Origin: Aedes albopictus
Taxonomy: Eukaryota > Arthropoda > Insecta > Diptera > Culicidae
Assembly (NCBI RefSeq): GCF_035046485.1
Contig: NC_085138.1
Location: 290,204,256-290,268,255, forward strand
Reading direction: 5' to 3'
DNA length: 64,000 nucleotides
A program made the position numbers and the translations under genes. Below the pieces are notes generated by a model. The model ran no database searches, was not told the DNA's origin, and was given only the letters and a program-made list of their open reading frames with translations. The stretch's first letter is position 1; every line of letters starts with the position of its first letter. Shown piece after piece: positions 10,899 to 22,310 of the stretch.

Positions 10899-12570
10899 CA
10901 CTAAAACCTCGTTTTATGCATGTTATTTTTATGCACCTTTTTTTACGCCCTGCATAAAAGTAGGGAAAGGTACTCAGAATCAATATTGTGTATAAGAATA
11001 ATTAATAATGACGGGGACTATTGCAACGGTGGCCAAGCGGTGTTTACAGAGGGAGAGCAAAGGAAGATTACAGGTTCAATTTTGGGTGTTTCCGAAGGTC
11101 TCATGTGTGTTACATGGGATCCGAGTGGGTCTTAAGAGGGTTTCGGAGTCATTTCAGGAAGTCTCAGACCATTTTAGACTGGTTTCAGAGGAGGATTTTT
11201 TGAAGCATTCTAGGATGTTTCAGACCATTTTCGGCGTGATTCAGAGGCGTTACGAAAGCATCACGGAGAAGCTTTCGGGGGATTTGGGACCTTTCAGGTG
11301 CGTTTCATGGGGTCCGGGGGAGGGAGGGGGGTTTAAGGGGAGTTTTGAAGCTATTTCAGGATGTTTCAGAGCATTTTCTGCGGGATTAGGAGGCGTTACG
11401 AAAGCGTTACGGAGGAGTTTTCGGGGTGTTTGAGGCCTCTCAGGTGCGTTACATGGAGTCCGGGGGGGGGGAGGCGGGGGGTTGTTAAGAGAGATTTTGA
11501 AGGCATTTCAGGACGTTTCAGAGCATTTTCTGCGGGATTCAGAGGCGTTACGAAAGCGTTACGGAGGAGTTTTCGGCGGGTTTTGAGTCTCTCAGGTGCG
11601 GTACATGGGGTCCGAGAGAGTTTAAGGTGGATTTTAAAGGCATTTCAGGATGTTTCAGACCATTTTTGCCGTGATTAAGAGGCGTTACGAAAATGTAACG
11701 AAGGAGTTTTCGGGGGGTAACATGGGGTCCGAGGGGGTTTAAGGAGGATTTTGAAGGCATTTCAGAACGTTTCAGAGCATTTTCTGCGGGATTAAGAGGC
11801 GTTACGAAAACGTTACGGTGGAGTTTTCGGGGGGTTTGGAGCCCCTCAGGTACGTTACATGGGGTCCAAGGGGGTCTAAGGGCAGTGTTGGTAATACTCA
11901 CTTGCGAAAAGTTATACTCACTTGCTTCTATCTCAGTCCAGAAGCATGCTATCAAAAAATGATGTTTGAAGGACTTTTAGAGTGTAGTTTAATCTAAAAG
12001 TTTGCCGAATAAAGTAAAAGTCGCAGACGCATACCAAAACCGTGAGAGAGCTGTGAGCACAAGGTGAGTATGAATTACAGGATTTTTACTCACCTCGTAC
12101 TTATGCGTCTGGTCTGGTATGCGTCTGCGACCTTTACTTTATTCGGCAAACTTTTAGATTAAACTACAATCTAAAAGCCCTTCAAACATCATTTTTTGAT
12201 AGCATGCTTCAGGACTGAGATACAAGCAAGTGAGTATCACTCTTGCAAGTGAGTATCCTCAACACTGTCTAAGGGGGATTTTGGAGGCATTTCAGGACGT
12301 TTCAGAGCCTCTTCGGTGGGATTCAGAGGCGTTACGGTAGCGTTACGGAGGAGTTTTCGGGAGGTTCGGAGCTTCTCAAGTGCGTTACATGGGGTCCGGA
12401 AAGGTTTAAGGGGGATTTTGGAGCAAGACCTGTTCTCGCGAACTAGATTGTCTAATTGAAGCACAAACTTAATTTATGCATAGATTTCCCTCTTTTTATG
12501 ACTTTTTTTAATTTATGCACATTTTTAATTTATGCAGTCCCAGCCACGTTCATAAAAAGAGGTTCCAGTG
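10899..12570. mobile_element. Pogo-like TIR element 1 with G-rich tandem filler
   Basis: TIRs are CACTAAAACCTCGTTTTATG (left) and, read inward from the right, CACTGGAACCTCTTTTTATG, flanked by TA at 10897-10898 and 12571-12572. TTTATGCA subterminal repeats are present at both ends. The interior (about 11080-11875 and 12276-12425) is a tandem array of roughly 137-bp units built on 'ggcatttcaggacgtttcagag', 'ggcgttacgaaagcgttacg' and 'gtgcgttacatggggtcc'. A hAT MITE interrupts it at 11883. ORFs here are by-products of the array. TIR style and TA TSD point to pogo-type Tc1/mariner, and no transposase is present. Confidence 0.85.
11883..12267. mobile_element. hAT-type MITE nested in the pogo-like element
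   Basis: Begins CAGTGTTGGTAATACTCACTT and ends with an imperfect mirror finishing CAACACTG, in arms of about 160 bp. The 8-bp TSD TCTAAGGG is present at 11875-11882 and 12268-12275. An 8-bp TSD with CAGTG termini is the hAT signature. The arms would fold into a long hairpin. It is 385 bp and non-coding. Confidence 0.9.
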
Positions 12571-12572
12571 TA

Positions 12573-13165
12573 CAACACATTTATCTTCTGTGTCACTGAT
12601 GCTGCCGTTGCTTTCCGTTCACAGCGATTTCTCAACTGTCTTGTAGTCAATGGAGAATTTATTGGATGATAGTTCCTGAACTATTAACACAAGAACCGCA
12701 AGACAACAACAGGTTAACAGTGGGCAGCCTACAGCTGGTTCTATTGGTAACCTCACTGATCATGCGCAGATGGAAATTTTAAAAAAGTTCCACATTTAGC
12801 AATTAGTAATTACAACGGCTCGATAGTCAGCGCAGACTTTCTGGAAAATAAAAAAGAACTTTCTCAAACATTGGCAGTCATATTTCTGCTCCAAGGGCTG
12901 TCGAATTTGAACATGCACGTAAGAGCCTAAGTGAAACACGTTTGACACCTAGTTTGACACGCTCGCGGAACATGCGCGTTCAAGGAAGGAGTTTTTGTTG
13001 GTGGGGAGGGGGGAAAGTCATATGATAATGGATTCGATTTGATAAGTTATGTGATTCATGCCATTGGCGCGGCTTCTGATGGTATTGGCGCCGTCGTTGT
13101 TTTGTTTTTATTTTATTGCCAGTTTCGATAGACGAGTAATAGAAAGGGATGTTTAGAAGTAAGTA
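12573..13165. other. No gene recognised
   Basis: Mixed sequence between two pogo-like elements. A broken frame around 12700-12900 reads SGQPTAGSIGNLTDHAQMEI in part, but I cannot assign it. Confidence 0.3.
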
Positions 13166-13494
13166 TACACTGAAACCTCTCAGGAGTCTCAGGTGGTTCA
13201 AGGGGTCTCAGGTGCACTTCAAGTGGTGTTCCAGGAAATCTTAGGATGCTTCAGGGGGTTGTAGAGGCATTTCAGGATGTCGTAAAGAAGGGATTATCTG
13301 GGTTTCAAGAGATACTTGTGTCTCAGGTGCTTTTCAGGAGGTCTCAAGAGGTAAGTGGTGTTTTCAGGGGCATTTGAGGGGGTCTCAGGAGGTCGCATGA
13401 GTGTACCAGGGCGAATAAGAATGTCTCAGAGGCGTTTTAGGGGGTTCAAAGGAACACTTGAATGTGGGGTGTGAACATAGTTTACTGTTATTCC

Positions 13495-14038
13495 CAGCGG
13501 AATTTTCGCTCATTCTCACGAAAATAGAACTCTCACGCCAATTTTCAGCGAAAAGCTGAGAAATTTCCCGCACATAGAGGAGAGTGAAAACATTTTTTCA
13601 CTCACTAACAAAGCTGCGAGAATTTGGTTTGCTCTTCGTCGGCCGATTATGTTGACTTTCTTTGACTCCTATGGCGCCGGCGATGATTGGTTTTATGCAG
13701 TTAATTTTCTACATCCTCTGTGTGGTTGGTGTGGTGGTGTGGAAAGAGTGCGCGTGTCGCAATTGTTTTTAGTAATGTTCCAGGTTCGATTCCCGTCGCG
13801 GGCAATTTTTATTAATCGGCTTTAAAAAGATTTTCATGAAAATTTGGTGAGTGAAAATTAAACAGAACGAAAATAATTATCCGCGGCATGAAGCGATTTT
13901 TAGCTATCATTGATCGCTTCTCTTGAAAAAAGTGCTGGTGGGGAAAAGTATTTGTCAAGCAAAATAATGAAAATAAGCTCTCCCGCCGTCGTGAGAACAG
14001 CTTATTTCATATCGTTGTAACGAAAATTGCAAACCCTG
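13495..14038. mobile_element. hAT-type non-autonomous element with 8-bp TSD
   Basis: Left end CAGCGGAATTTTCG; right end, read inward, CAGGGTTTGCAATTTTCG. The 8-bp TSD GTTATTCC is exact at 13487-13494 and 14039-14046. It is 544 bp with no transposase. It contains a perfect Pol III B-box-like GGTTCGATTCC (about 13784-13794) with tRNA-like context, so it may have captured a tRNA-derived fragment. Confidence 0.8.
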
Positions 14039-14359
14039 GTTATTCCGCTTGCGTGTCCGTCCCCTAGCAAGTCATCAGTGACAGCCAGCACCATGACGAC
14101 GTTGTCAGTGTGAAGCTGCCTTATTGAGGAGAGGAGCTTTGGCGGAGTAAGTCGCCTTCATCGTGTGCTTCCGGATTATGCCAAGTGATTCTACTGTAGT
14201 TAGCTAAGATGGTGTGGAACGGATCCAGTGAGTTACGCTTTGAAGATCTCAAAGGGGTTTCAGGGAATATAAGGTGGCACCTGGAGGTGCCACACGCGTT
14301 TCAGGGGTCTCATAGAGTTTCCAAAGGTTTTGAAGGGGGACATCATGGAGGTATCAGAA

Positions 14360-14690
14360 GCGTAATAACATTCCACCTGACTCAGGTCCTATCAGGCCAT
14401 GGTTGCTTCTGACAGTATCTACTCGTTCCGGTCATGCGGTTTCTCCCGAATGTCCGGTTTGTGCAGATTTAGGGTAAACGGCGGAACACGTTTTATCCGT
14501 ATGCCCGCGTTTTCGCATGCTTGCCATATGTGGGGAGGACACAACTCCGGACAATCTTGTCCAGAGGATGTGTGCTATCACCCACATCGTCTTGGAGCTA
14601 CAGAGGAGTTGCGCGTGGACTTGGTGAATGGCTAGTGCATAAGCAATACAAGAGGTGGTTCAAGGGTTCGGAGTTGGCTACGTAGGGTAT
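14360..14690 (+). pseudogene. R1-clade LINE C-terminal fragment
   Basis: Reads HLTQVLSGHGCF, then with a stop and frameshifts VMRFLPNVRFVQI, NTFYP, ICGEDTTPDNLVQRMC and KRWFKGS. This is the R1 segment equivalent to the junction of the R1 copy at 4.2/5.7 kb, and it confirms the uninterrupted LSGHGCF order. Both ends are truncated against G/C-rich filler. Confidence 0.75.
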
Positions 14691-14930
14691 ACCGGTGCTC
14701 TGCTGTTTGAGCCATTTGAAACCCTAAAACCCCTTGGAGCACCCTAAGAAGGTTTCTGACTAATCCCATTTAAACGCCCTTGAAATCCCCGTAATCAATT
14801 TAAATGCCCCTCAAACCCCTTAGAGCGCCTTAAAAAACGAAACACCATGAAGCGCCCTCGAAATGCTATCAAATACTCTTGAAACCTCTCTGAACGCCCT
14901 TCAAACGTTCCTGAAACCCCATGAAACTCT

Positions 14931-16249
14931 TGTTACCGACCGGAGTCTAGCCAAAGCTACGAAATTAAAAAACAGCCGTTCTCAAATGTTTACTCACCGG
15001 TCAGCTTCCTAATTTGTGGGTTTTACCTGTAAACAAGCTCTTCTTTCTCTAATGCCACAACTATTACAAATTCGTTTGATTTAGAAGAATAACCAAATAG
15101 CATGCTTTAAACTTTATTGCCAATTATCTACAAATTTTGCCAGTGCACTATGATCATTTTCGTTGGGGCTACTCAGGAACACCGAAAGCTTCGCATTTTC
15201 CCTCCGCAAACCGCACCACCAAATGGACTCCCGAACTCGTACCACCAGTTACTTCACCTTACCGCCGTTCTAGATCGTAATCCGGCCGTCTTGGTGTACG
15301 GTCCGCCGGAGAATCACTGTCAAACTTTTCCCGGCGAATCACTAGAACACTTGTGCAGTAATCACCGGCGGGTCTGTTAACGTGTTTCCGCGAGTTGAAA
15401 CGGTAGAAGTTCGGTTGATGTTCTACCGAGTATCTGTACTGCCACAATATCGGTTGGAGCCTACTGACTCCACACTTGGCCCAGCCCAGTTCTTCCCCTA
15501 CAAACCCCACAATTCCCAACTATTCTCGACCGCGTGTAAGGCCGGACACTGGAACAACCATGTGGTCACTCTGGGCCGTTTGCTCTGCGGGTTCAACTAT
15601 ATCGACACGTATCCCTACCCTCTATAAATACGATGAGGGGGGCTTGTTTCCGCACTGTTTGCAATAGTCGGTCCGGCTGCGCGGAGTAATAGAACGGCAC
15701 TTGCGGGGGGGGAGGGGGGGTTTGGTCTGATATCTTGGTTGTATTTCGGATCCAAATCCTTGTGGATCTTTTCTGGGCTCAGATGTCCCGTGGGCTTTAG
15801 TCACGAAATTACTTCTCGATTCGATTATTAACTACGATCGACTGCGACTTGGAGATGAACGTCCTCCTTGTTCGAGTTATCGCACGGGACTCCTGTGGAT
15901 TTCGTGGTCGAGTTCGGTGCGGGCTCCGGAGATAGGGATAGGTGCGTTTTACTCTCTCGCCAACAACGATGCTCTCCGCCTCTGCAGCCTTAACCTAGGG
16001 AGTGTGTGCGATGGAGTATTAGCTTTTGCTGCTACCACAAGCGTGGCTCTGTTGGAGTGTTAGTCTCCCTTTCGGGGACCACTCGCTTTACCGCAACGTG
16101 GTGGGACTTTGCCTCTTTTCGATTTGTTTTTGTTTCGTTGTATTAAACTAATACTCCATTGCACACCTTCCACTGCGTTAGTACCCTGGGCCGCGTCAGA
16201 CACCCAGACGTGGACCGTGCGACCCCTTAGTGGTCTGATACCAGTATCA
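14931..16249 (+). mobile_element. Solo LTR, about 1.32 kb
   Basis: Begins TGTTACCG and ends CAGTATCA (inverted TGTTAC/TGATAC), with CTCT on both sides (14927-14930, 16250-16253). Both flanks are the same C-rich filler, so the insertion lies cleanly in one array. Inside on the plus strand are a TATAAATA box (15623-15630), plausible for a U3 promoter, and ATTAAA (16142-16147), a possible poly(A) signal. No internal coding region or second LTR is present, as expected after LTR-LTR recombination. A 4-bp TSD would suit a Ty3/gypsy-type element; the family is inferred only. Confidence 0.65.
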
Positions 16250-16633
16250 CTCTCTGAAATGCCTTTTAACGCTCATCAAAGGCTTCTAAGACCCCTCTGA
16301 ATTGCTCTTAAAACGTCCCTGAAATTTCCGTAATACTATTGAAAAGTCATCGAAACCTGTCGGAGCGCCATCAAAAAGCTCCTAAAATACAATGAAACAA
16401 TTCCCTGAAATGCCCCTGGAAGCCCCTTAGAACCCACTTTTTTGGGCTCCCTGGGAACATCTTAAAAACACCCTCGGTCCAATCTCAAAAACCTAAGAGC
16501 AAACCCTGTTCTGGCGAACGAAGTTCCCTGCTTGAAGCCCTGACTCATAGTTTATGCACAGAATGATTTATAAACATGTTTAATTTATGCACCAAAAACC
16601 CTTGGCCTTGGCATAAAAAAAAGTTACAGTGTA

Positions 16634-17620
16634 CCATCTGCAAGAGCTTTGGCCACAAACGCGAGCTTGGGAAAGCTTTTGTGCGATATGCAGAGCCGGG
16701 TGTTCGATTGATGCCTCATCGGCGGAAGATTTTCCATTTACTGAATCAAAGGCTGATTTTTCATCTTAAGCTTAACCAAAATTCACAGACCATCTTTACT
16801 TTCGAGCATTGAACTTATCCGAATACACCTCCGTGGATCCTACTCAATGGGACTTGGTAACGTAGAGTGGTTCTCACCGGTGAGAATCGTGGCTTCGAGG
16901 TCATGCAGTGTTTGATATAAGTCGGAGGGCTGGGTACTGATCAAAGTGAGGGTGCTTGAGATTATTTCAAGGCCGACAGGATTCCATTGAAGTCGATGGG
17001 CTTACTAGAGAAGGCTTGGCTGGGGCACCCAAAGATCATCTTCCGCTTCCATAGACGTCTCAAGCGCAAGCAGACGGAATGGATGACTCATCGGATGTTC
17101 AACGGCGGTAAGCGGAGCACTGTGCCACTGAATCAATGCTCATAACCCTCGAACAGCCTAAAAGCATTCCTACTAGGTATCCATAAAGTGGATATTGATA
17201 TGGTTGGTAACAATACTGCAGCATGGAACTCGGCAGAATATATAATGTCACAAACAGGGGTGTAGGGCCAGTCTTATTTCGCCGGTTGCCGCACTCTTAT
17301 TCCCATGATAGCCTTGTGCATGCATGGCTCGTAACAGTCCACAGAATATTGTCATGCGACAAACAACATCGCTGGTGGGAATTGTTCACATCATCTGCTT
17401 TCGTTATGCGTTTGTACGTCATTGACTGCTTCGGATTATATCCATATCGGATCTTGCAAACCGGACTCGAAGTGGCGAAAAGCGTTGCGGTCGTGATGAA
17501 CATTTTACTCCTGTTGATCATATCAACAGGACAGACACCTTGAGAGGATGAAACTAGTTCTCCAATGCAGCACAGAACGGGAGTGCATTCCTTTCCACGC
17601 TGAGGGAAGTTATGGATGTG
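16634..17620. other. No gene recognised
   Basis: The plus-strand frame at 17223-17543 (106 codons) has no recognisable motif. Parts of 16640-17150 look like decayed coding sequence, but no family can be named. Confidence 0.3.
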
Positions 17621-17639
17621 AATTACTAGGTCAAAATCA

Positions 17640-18090
17640 ACAAAACAACTGGCATGGTATGTTTGCTGAACTCAAAATAATGGGCTCATAAATGTTGGAA
17701 ACAAATCTGCACTCCATAATAATTGAGATCTGTAGAACCGAACAGTTACCGGAGGAGTGGATAGAGCCTGGTCAATCCACAAGAAACTGGACAAGTCAAT
17801 GTATGAGAACTTGCGAACGTTCACCATAAATCGAAAAAGTGCGTAAGAAGTAAGCTGGGTAAACTACTACGAACGGCCGGTAGACAAAAGATCTGATCTT
17901 CATCGTACGGCAAGTCCTCCTGGAATACCAGGTCCCAATACATCACTGGTTCGTCGACTCCAAGGTAGCGTACAACAGTATCGAACTATGGAATGAGCTA
18001 TGGAAAATCATGCAGCAAGCTAGACTGATCACAGAAATGCAGGGTGTTGTTCAAAACTGCGTAGGAGTTTCAGGTTACGCGCTTACGATA
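17640..18090 (+). pseudogene. Decayed RTE-type reverse transcriptase
   Basis: Corresponds block by block to 22.4-22.95 kb: 'accgaacagttaccggaggagtgg', 'gaataccaggtcccaa', 'tcgactccaaggtagcgtac' (DFKAAYDS region) and 'tatggaaaatcatg', with many stops and shifts. The 3' end is lost near 18090. Confidence 0.75.
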
Positions 18091-20660
18091 CGAAACAAAT
18101 AGCCAAGTTTGTCATTCTCTTCCACCCGGGTCGTCTTCGATTCCTTCCTATACGGTTGATTTCTCACAACTACCTGAAGGTAACATGCAAGTGGAGGTGC
18201 GGCCAGCGCAACGCAATGTTGACTGACGAGATAATAAAGGTAATTTCAATCATTTCACTTTGAATTGCGATTTGATTAGTTTACTTTGGCTTAGATATGA
18301 TGGATGGATGATTTATTTATTGATCTTTCGGAGAAATAATCGTCAATTGAGGCGCATGATAGAGATGGAGACCCGTCCGTCATCCGACGACGTCGCCAGG
18401 GCTTGTTTTCTCTTCGTGTGTAAGCAAGTGATTTATTTTTGCTTTGCTACCACGGCGCGATGATGGGCGCCAGCTTGCAGGTCGCCAGGTGGTCAAGCTC
18501 CAGTTGCTGCGCAGGGGGTGCTAGAAGAGGATTCGATGTAGATTAATGGCTTCTGCTGCTGGTCCCGGGGTGGTAGGTCCCTTGGATGGATGTCGCGTCG
18601 ATTCACGTTTTGCCGCGACTTGAAGTCCCCAAACCAAGAGTCTTGGGGGCCTCAGCTCAACAGCCCAGCGGGAAGCTCCCATATGTGTCTGAACAAATAG
18701 GTTCTGCGCGCGGTTGTCAATCGTAGAAAGGGACATTTCAATAGGGTTTTTGAACGAGACGGTCTATCTGGTAATAGAGGGTATTGACTGCAGATCAATT
18801 GGATATGAGAAACGTGATTCAGCACATTACGATAAGCGATGTGGTGACGGGGAAAAGCTGCAGAAAAGAATGACGCCAATAGAAATAAGTCTGAGGCTGA
18901 GGCCACACAAGAATCATTACTTGGGGAATAATCAACTTTCAAAGAATACTCAGACCGAAAATATCGAATTTGTTTGGTTAATTAAAACAATTACCTTTCC
19001 AATAAGCTTGTACTTCAACTAAATTTTCAATAATAACGAGTATAATATATAATTGCATTTAGACTTTTTGAAAAAATATCAGAATTCTAGAATTGTTTTA
19101 ACACGGATTTTATGATCTTAAAATTGATCTCCGACTGATTATCAGATTCAGAAAGCTTTCAATTGATTTTGGACAGACTTTTTGTAGTTTTGGAATAAAA
19201 ATGACATGAATAACATCAATTTTTTAACCATACCAATTGATCCCGAGGAATTCTCGCCCACACTGCGACTCGACTTTGCTCTTCATACCTCCAATTTGTT
19301 CCACTTGTCAATCCTGGTCTCATTGATTGCACACTTGAATTAAATGCATCCCATCGACCGACCGAACGATCGCATTCAATCGAAGGTGAATGACGCGACA
19401 TTGAATATTACACTTGCGGTCACAGTCGCCGCTTCGTCGCCATCTCCATCGTCATCGTCACTGATTCGATTAAAATCTACCTTTGTGGCGGAACCGATTC
19501 CGATCCCGATTCGAGGTCGACGACCACCCAAATCGTGCTGCATGCACTTTATTCGTACGCCGGTCTTCGTACCTTCAACGGCAATCACATCGCGATTTGC
19601 GATTCGCGAGATGGGCCCGATACGATCGGACTAATTGATTTCTGATTTGTTCGTTGTTTTTGGCACTTGGCGTCGTCGTTATCGTTTTTATGTTTTTTTT
19701 ACGAAATTCGATTTGGATCATTGTGATTGGGGTCGTAATTTCCGAGGGTTTATGGTGTGTTTCCTGATTTTTTTTTTCTTTTTCATTTAACAGCCAAAAG
19801 CGTTCAGAAAATGGCAATCTAATTTGTGGTAATGGCTGTCCCGATAACACTTACACTGGCAGGCGGCACACGGTTCGGTGAAATTGTTGTAAAATATGTA
19901 TGGAAATTGACTTCAACAAGTGATGCAGGCAGCGACGAGTGTCGCGCACTCGCGGATGGGAAAATCGATGAAAGGCGTCGTCGTCGTCGTCAGTCGGTTC
20001 TCTTTCCACCATGGTGATCAGCGGGGATCAGCGAGCGGTGTGTAGCGGAGTAGCTTAATCAGAATTTATGAGTGCTTTTTAAAATGAAAAATGGCACATA
20101 TTTTACCGATCGAACAAATTCGAGCCGCCCACACGATTGCGCGAGAGCGGGAATGCGTTGAATGGTGGACACTTCGAAACAGAGCGGACGACAAGCCAAA
20201 GACGGAAAGGAATTTCGTGTGGCGTACGAAACGAAGACGTTATTGATGGGAATTAATTTTGTTTTTTTTTTTCTGTAAAGAAACTGGACGTGAGATACAA
20301 TTATGTGAATGGATTTTAGTGGTTAATTTACCATCGAGAAGTGGTTCACATTCCTCGGTGGCTTACAGTATTACGATGCATTATTTTCAGAGCTGGTTTT
20401 ACAAAGGGGGATCCCTGAGGTCACAGTATTGTGGGGGCTTTAAGTAGAGGACTAGCTGTTCCGGCAAATTTTGTCTTGTCTTGATGTGTTGGGTTGACAA
20501 CGCTGCACCGCACTCTGATTTGGTTTAATTTCTATCATGTTGATTTTCTTCCCAGCTCATGAAAAATCAGCACTTTATACATTTTCTTACTTTTCTAGTT
20601 GATTTTTATAACTTTTCAACTTATAAACACAGCCACCATTAATACGAATCGAACCGTGCC
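18091..20660. other. Unique-looking non-coding DNA with CG-rich triplet runs
   Basis: No TIRs or LINE motifs. 19425-19560 is rich in CATCTCCATCGTCATCGTC-like triplets and 19975-19995 in CGT triplets, giving low-complexity ORFs on both strands. Composition is more like host intergenic or intronic DNA than its surroundings. Confidence 0.35.
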
Positions 20661-20734
20661 AGAGTCATGCTGATCGCTTTGTTTCGTTGCCTGAGCTTTG
20701 TTGCCTCAAAGGAGCTTCAAACTCATTATGCAGA

Positions 20735-21337
20735 TAGATGCATGTTGCGCGGCACCAACGTCGACTCCGACCACTATCTGGTGATGGTCAAACTTCGCCC
20801 AAAACCCTCCGTCATCAACAATATACGGTACCTGCGACCGCCACGGTACAACCTAGAGCGACTGAAACAACCAGATGTCGCCTCAGCATACGCGCAGAAT
20901 CTCGACGCCGCGTTGCCAGATGAGGGCGAGCTCGATAAGGCCCCTCTAGAGGACTGCTGGAGTACAGTGAAAGCAGCCATCAACGTCGCAGCCGAGAGCA
21001 CCATCGGGTACGTGGAACGGAATCGACGGAACGAATGGTTCGACGAAGAGTGCAGAACGGTTTTGGTGGAGAAGAACGCAGCGAGGGCGGTAATGCTGCA
21101 GCAAGGGACCCGACTGAACGTGGAACGTTACAAACAAAAGCGGAAACAGGAGACCCGCCTTTTTCGGGAGAAAAAGCGCCGCCTGGAAGAAGCGGAGTGC
21201 AAAGAAATGGAACTGCTGTGCAGTTCCCAAGCAACACGGAAGTTCTATCAGAAGCTCAACGCATCCTGCAACGGCTTCGAGCCGCGAGCCGAAATATGCA
21301 GGGATTAAGACGGAGGCCTCTTGACGGACGGACGTGA
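20735..21337 (+). pseudogene. RTE endonuclease end and linker
   Basis: An open frame ends at 21306-21308, where the related copy at 43.6 kb reads CRNKDGGLLTDD rather than CRD-stop, so the stop is a point lesion. Start codon 20667 belongs to upstream non-RTE sequence; recognisable homology begins around RGTNVDSDHYLV. The segment continues DGGLLTDGR up to the insertion. Confidence 0.8.
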
Positions 21338-22310
21338 CCCAGACAACCAATTCACACGCATAACGAAGTTTACTTTCGAGTTATGCGTTCAACTAACCGT
21401 AAAAGTATCATCGCATAAAATGTTACAAATATGCCTTTTGCGTGCAAAAGTGGAGGCGATATACGTGCATTGACAGAACAAGGATTACGCTGTATGAGCT
21501 GAAGCGATATCCTCTGCGATAAACGATGTGTACTGTATTGCGACGTGATCAATCATTTTATGCGACTTGCCTCTATTAGGCAAAAAATAGCTCTCGTTGC
21601 TCCCAGTGTCAAACTCATTACCTTCGGATTAGCAAGCCACACCTTACACTTAACACCACACAATTCTTATGAAACTAGCTGATTAATCGCGATGACATTC
21701 TAATCCATCTCAAAGTTCTTCCTAATTAATTTGATTTACCTGTCGTGTCCAAATAACTCGCAGCTAAGAGTGATGTTCTGCTATTTATACTTACCATAAC
21801 CAGGTAAAAACTCTTCTAAACTTTATCATCGGCTCCGCTAAAACAGCTAATGAACACAACGGGATGGTTTTTCACATTAAATATTAAGAACTTCTCCGCA
21901 CCGAAACCACAGTGTGGCAACTTTTTCCTTGTTATCACATTGCAAATCATATTATGTACGCATAATAGATTCTCGCTTTTGTGAGTTTGTATGTAAACGT
22001 AAACAAAGTTGCTTTTGCATTTGTACGAGTTAATTGATACACTAATGCAAGTAGAGCTGTCATAACGAGATGAAATCCGCAAAATCATCGCAGTGCGCGG
22101 TAAATGCGAGTTCAAATGTTGTTGTGCGAGTTTGCTTGTGTGATTATGCGATTCAGTTTTGTGCATCGCTAAAAAGAATTGAAAAGTAATTTTTTGCGGT
22201 GAATTTTACACTTTGGTTGCAATTAGGGTTTACATTTATGCGATTGTGAGGTGTGTTAGTAAAAATATGATGAAATCTATGCATTTTTATGCGAGTTCTG
22301 GTTGTCTGGG
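21338..22310. mobile_element. 973-bp TIR element (CCCAGACAACCA) inserted in RTE
   Basis: TIRs CCCAGACAACCA (left) and its mirror ending GTTGTCTGGG (right). The flanking GA at 21336-21337 and 22311-22312 is a 2-bp TSD: removing the element with one GA restores the RTE codons T-D-G-R-E-V-I-E-K-W. GCATAA/TTATGC motifs recur near both ends. No transposase; family unnamed. Confidence 0.85.

Larger units (their letters stand above)
13168..16631. mobile_element. Pogo-like element 3, composite with several nested insertions
   Basis: The right end is firm: TTTATGCA repeats then CAGTG at 16627-16631 followed by TA, and the preceding 'agcaaaccctgttctggcgaac' matches the right ends at 12425 and 63920. 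The left end is a candidate: TA then CACTGAAACCTCTCAGGAG at 13168, without the TTTATGCA motif. G-rich filler lies at 13180-13480 and 14230-14350. The same filler appears in reverse orientation (C-rich) at 14700-14926 and 16250-16490, as in the copy at 62.5 kb. Nested inside are a hAT-type element, an R1 tail and a solo LTR. Confidence 0.6.

Noticed and set aside
11008..11678. ORFs of 105-141 codons in the G-rich array
   Set aside because: They arise from the 137-bp repeat units, which are also open in other frames and on the other strand.
17223..17543. 106-codon plus-strand ORF
   Set aside because: No recognisable family and an open antisense frame of similar length; consistent with chance.
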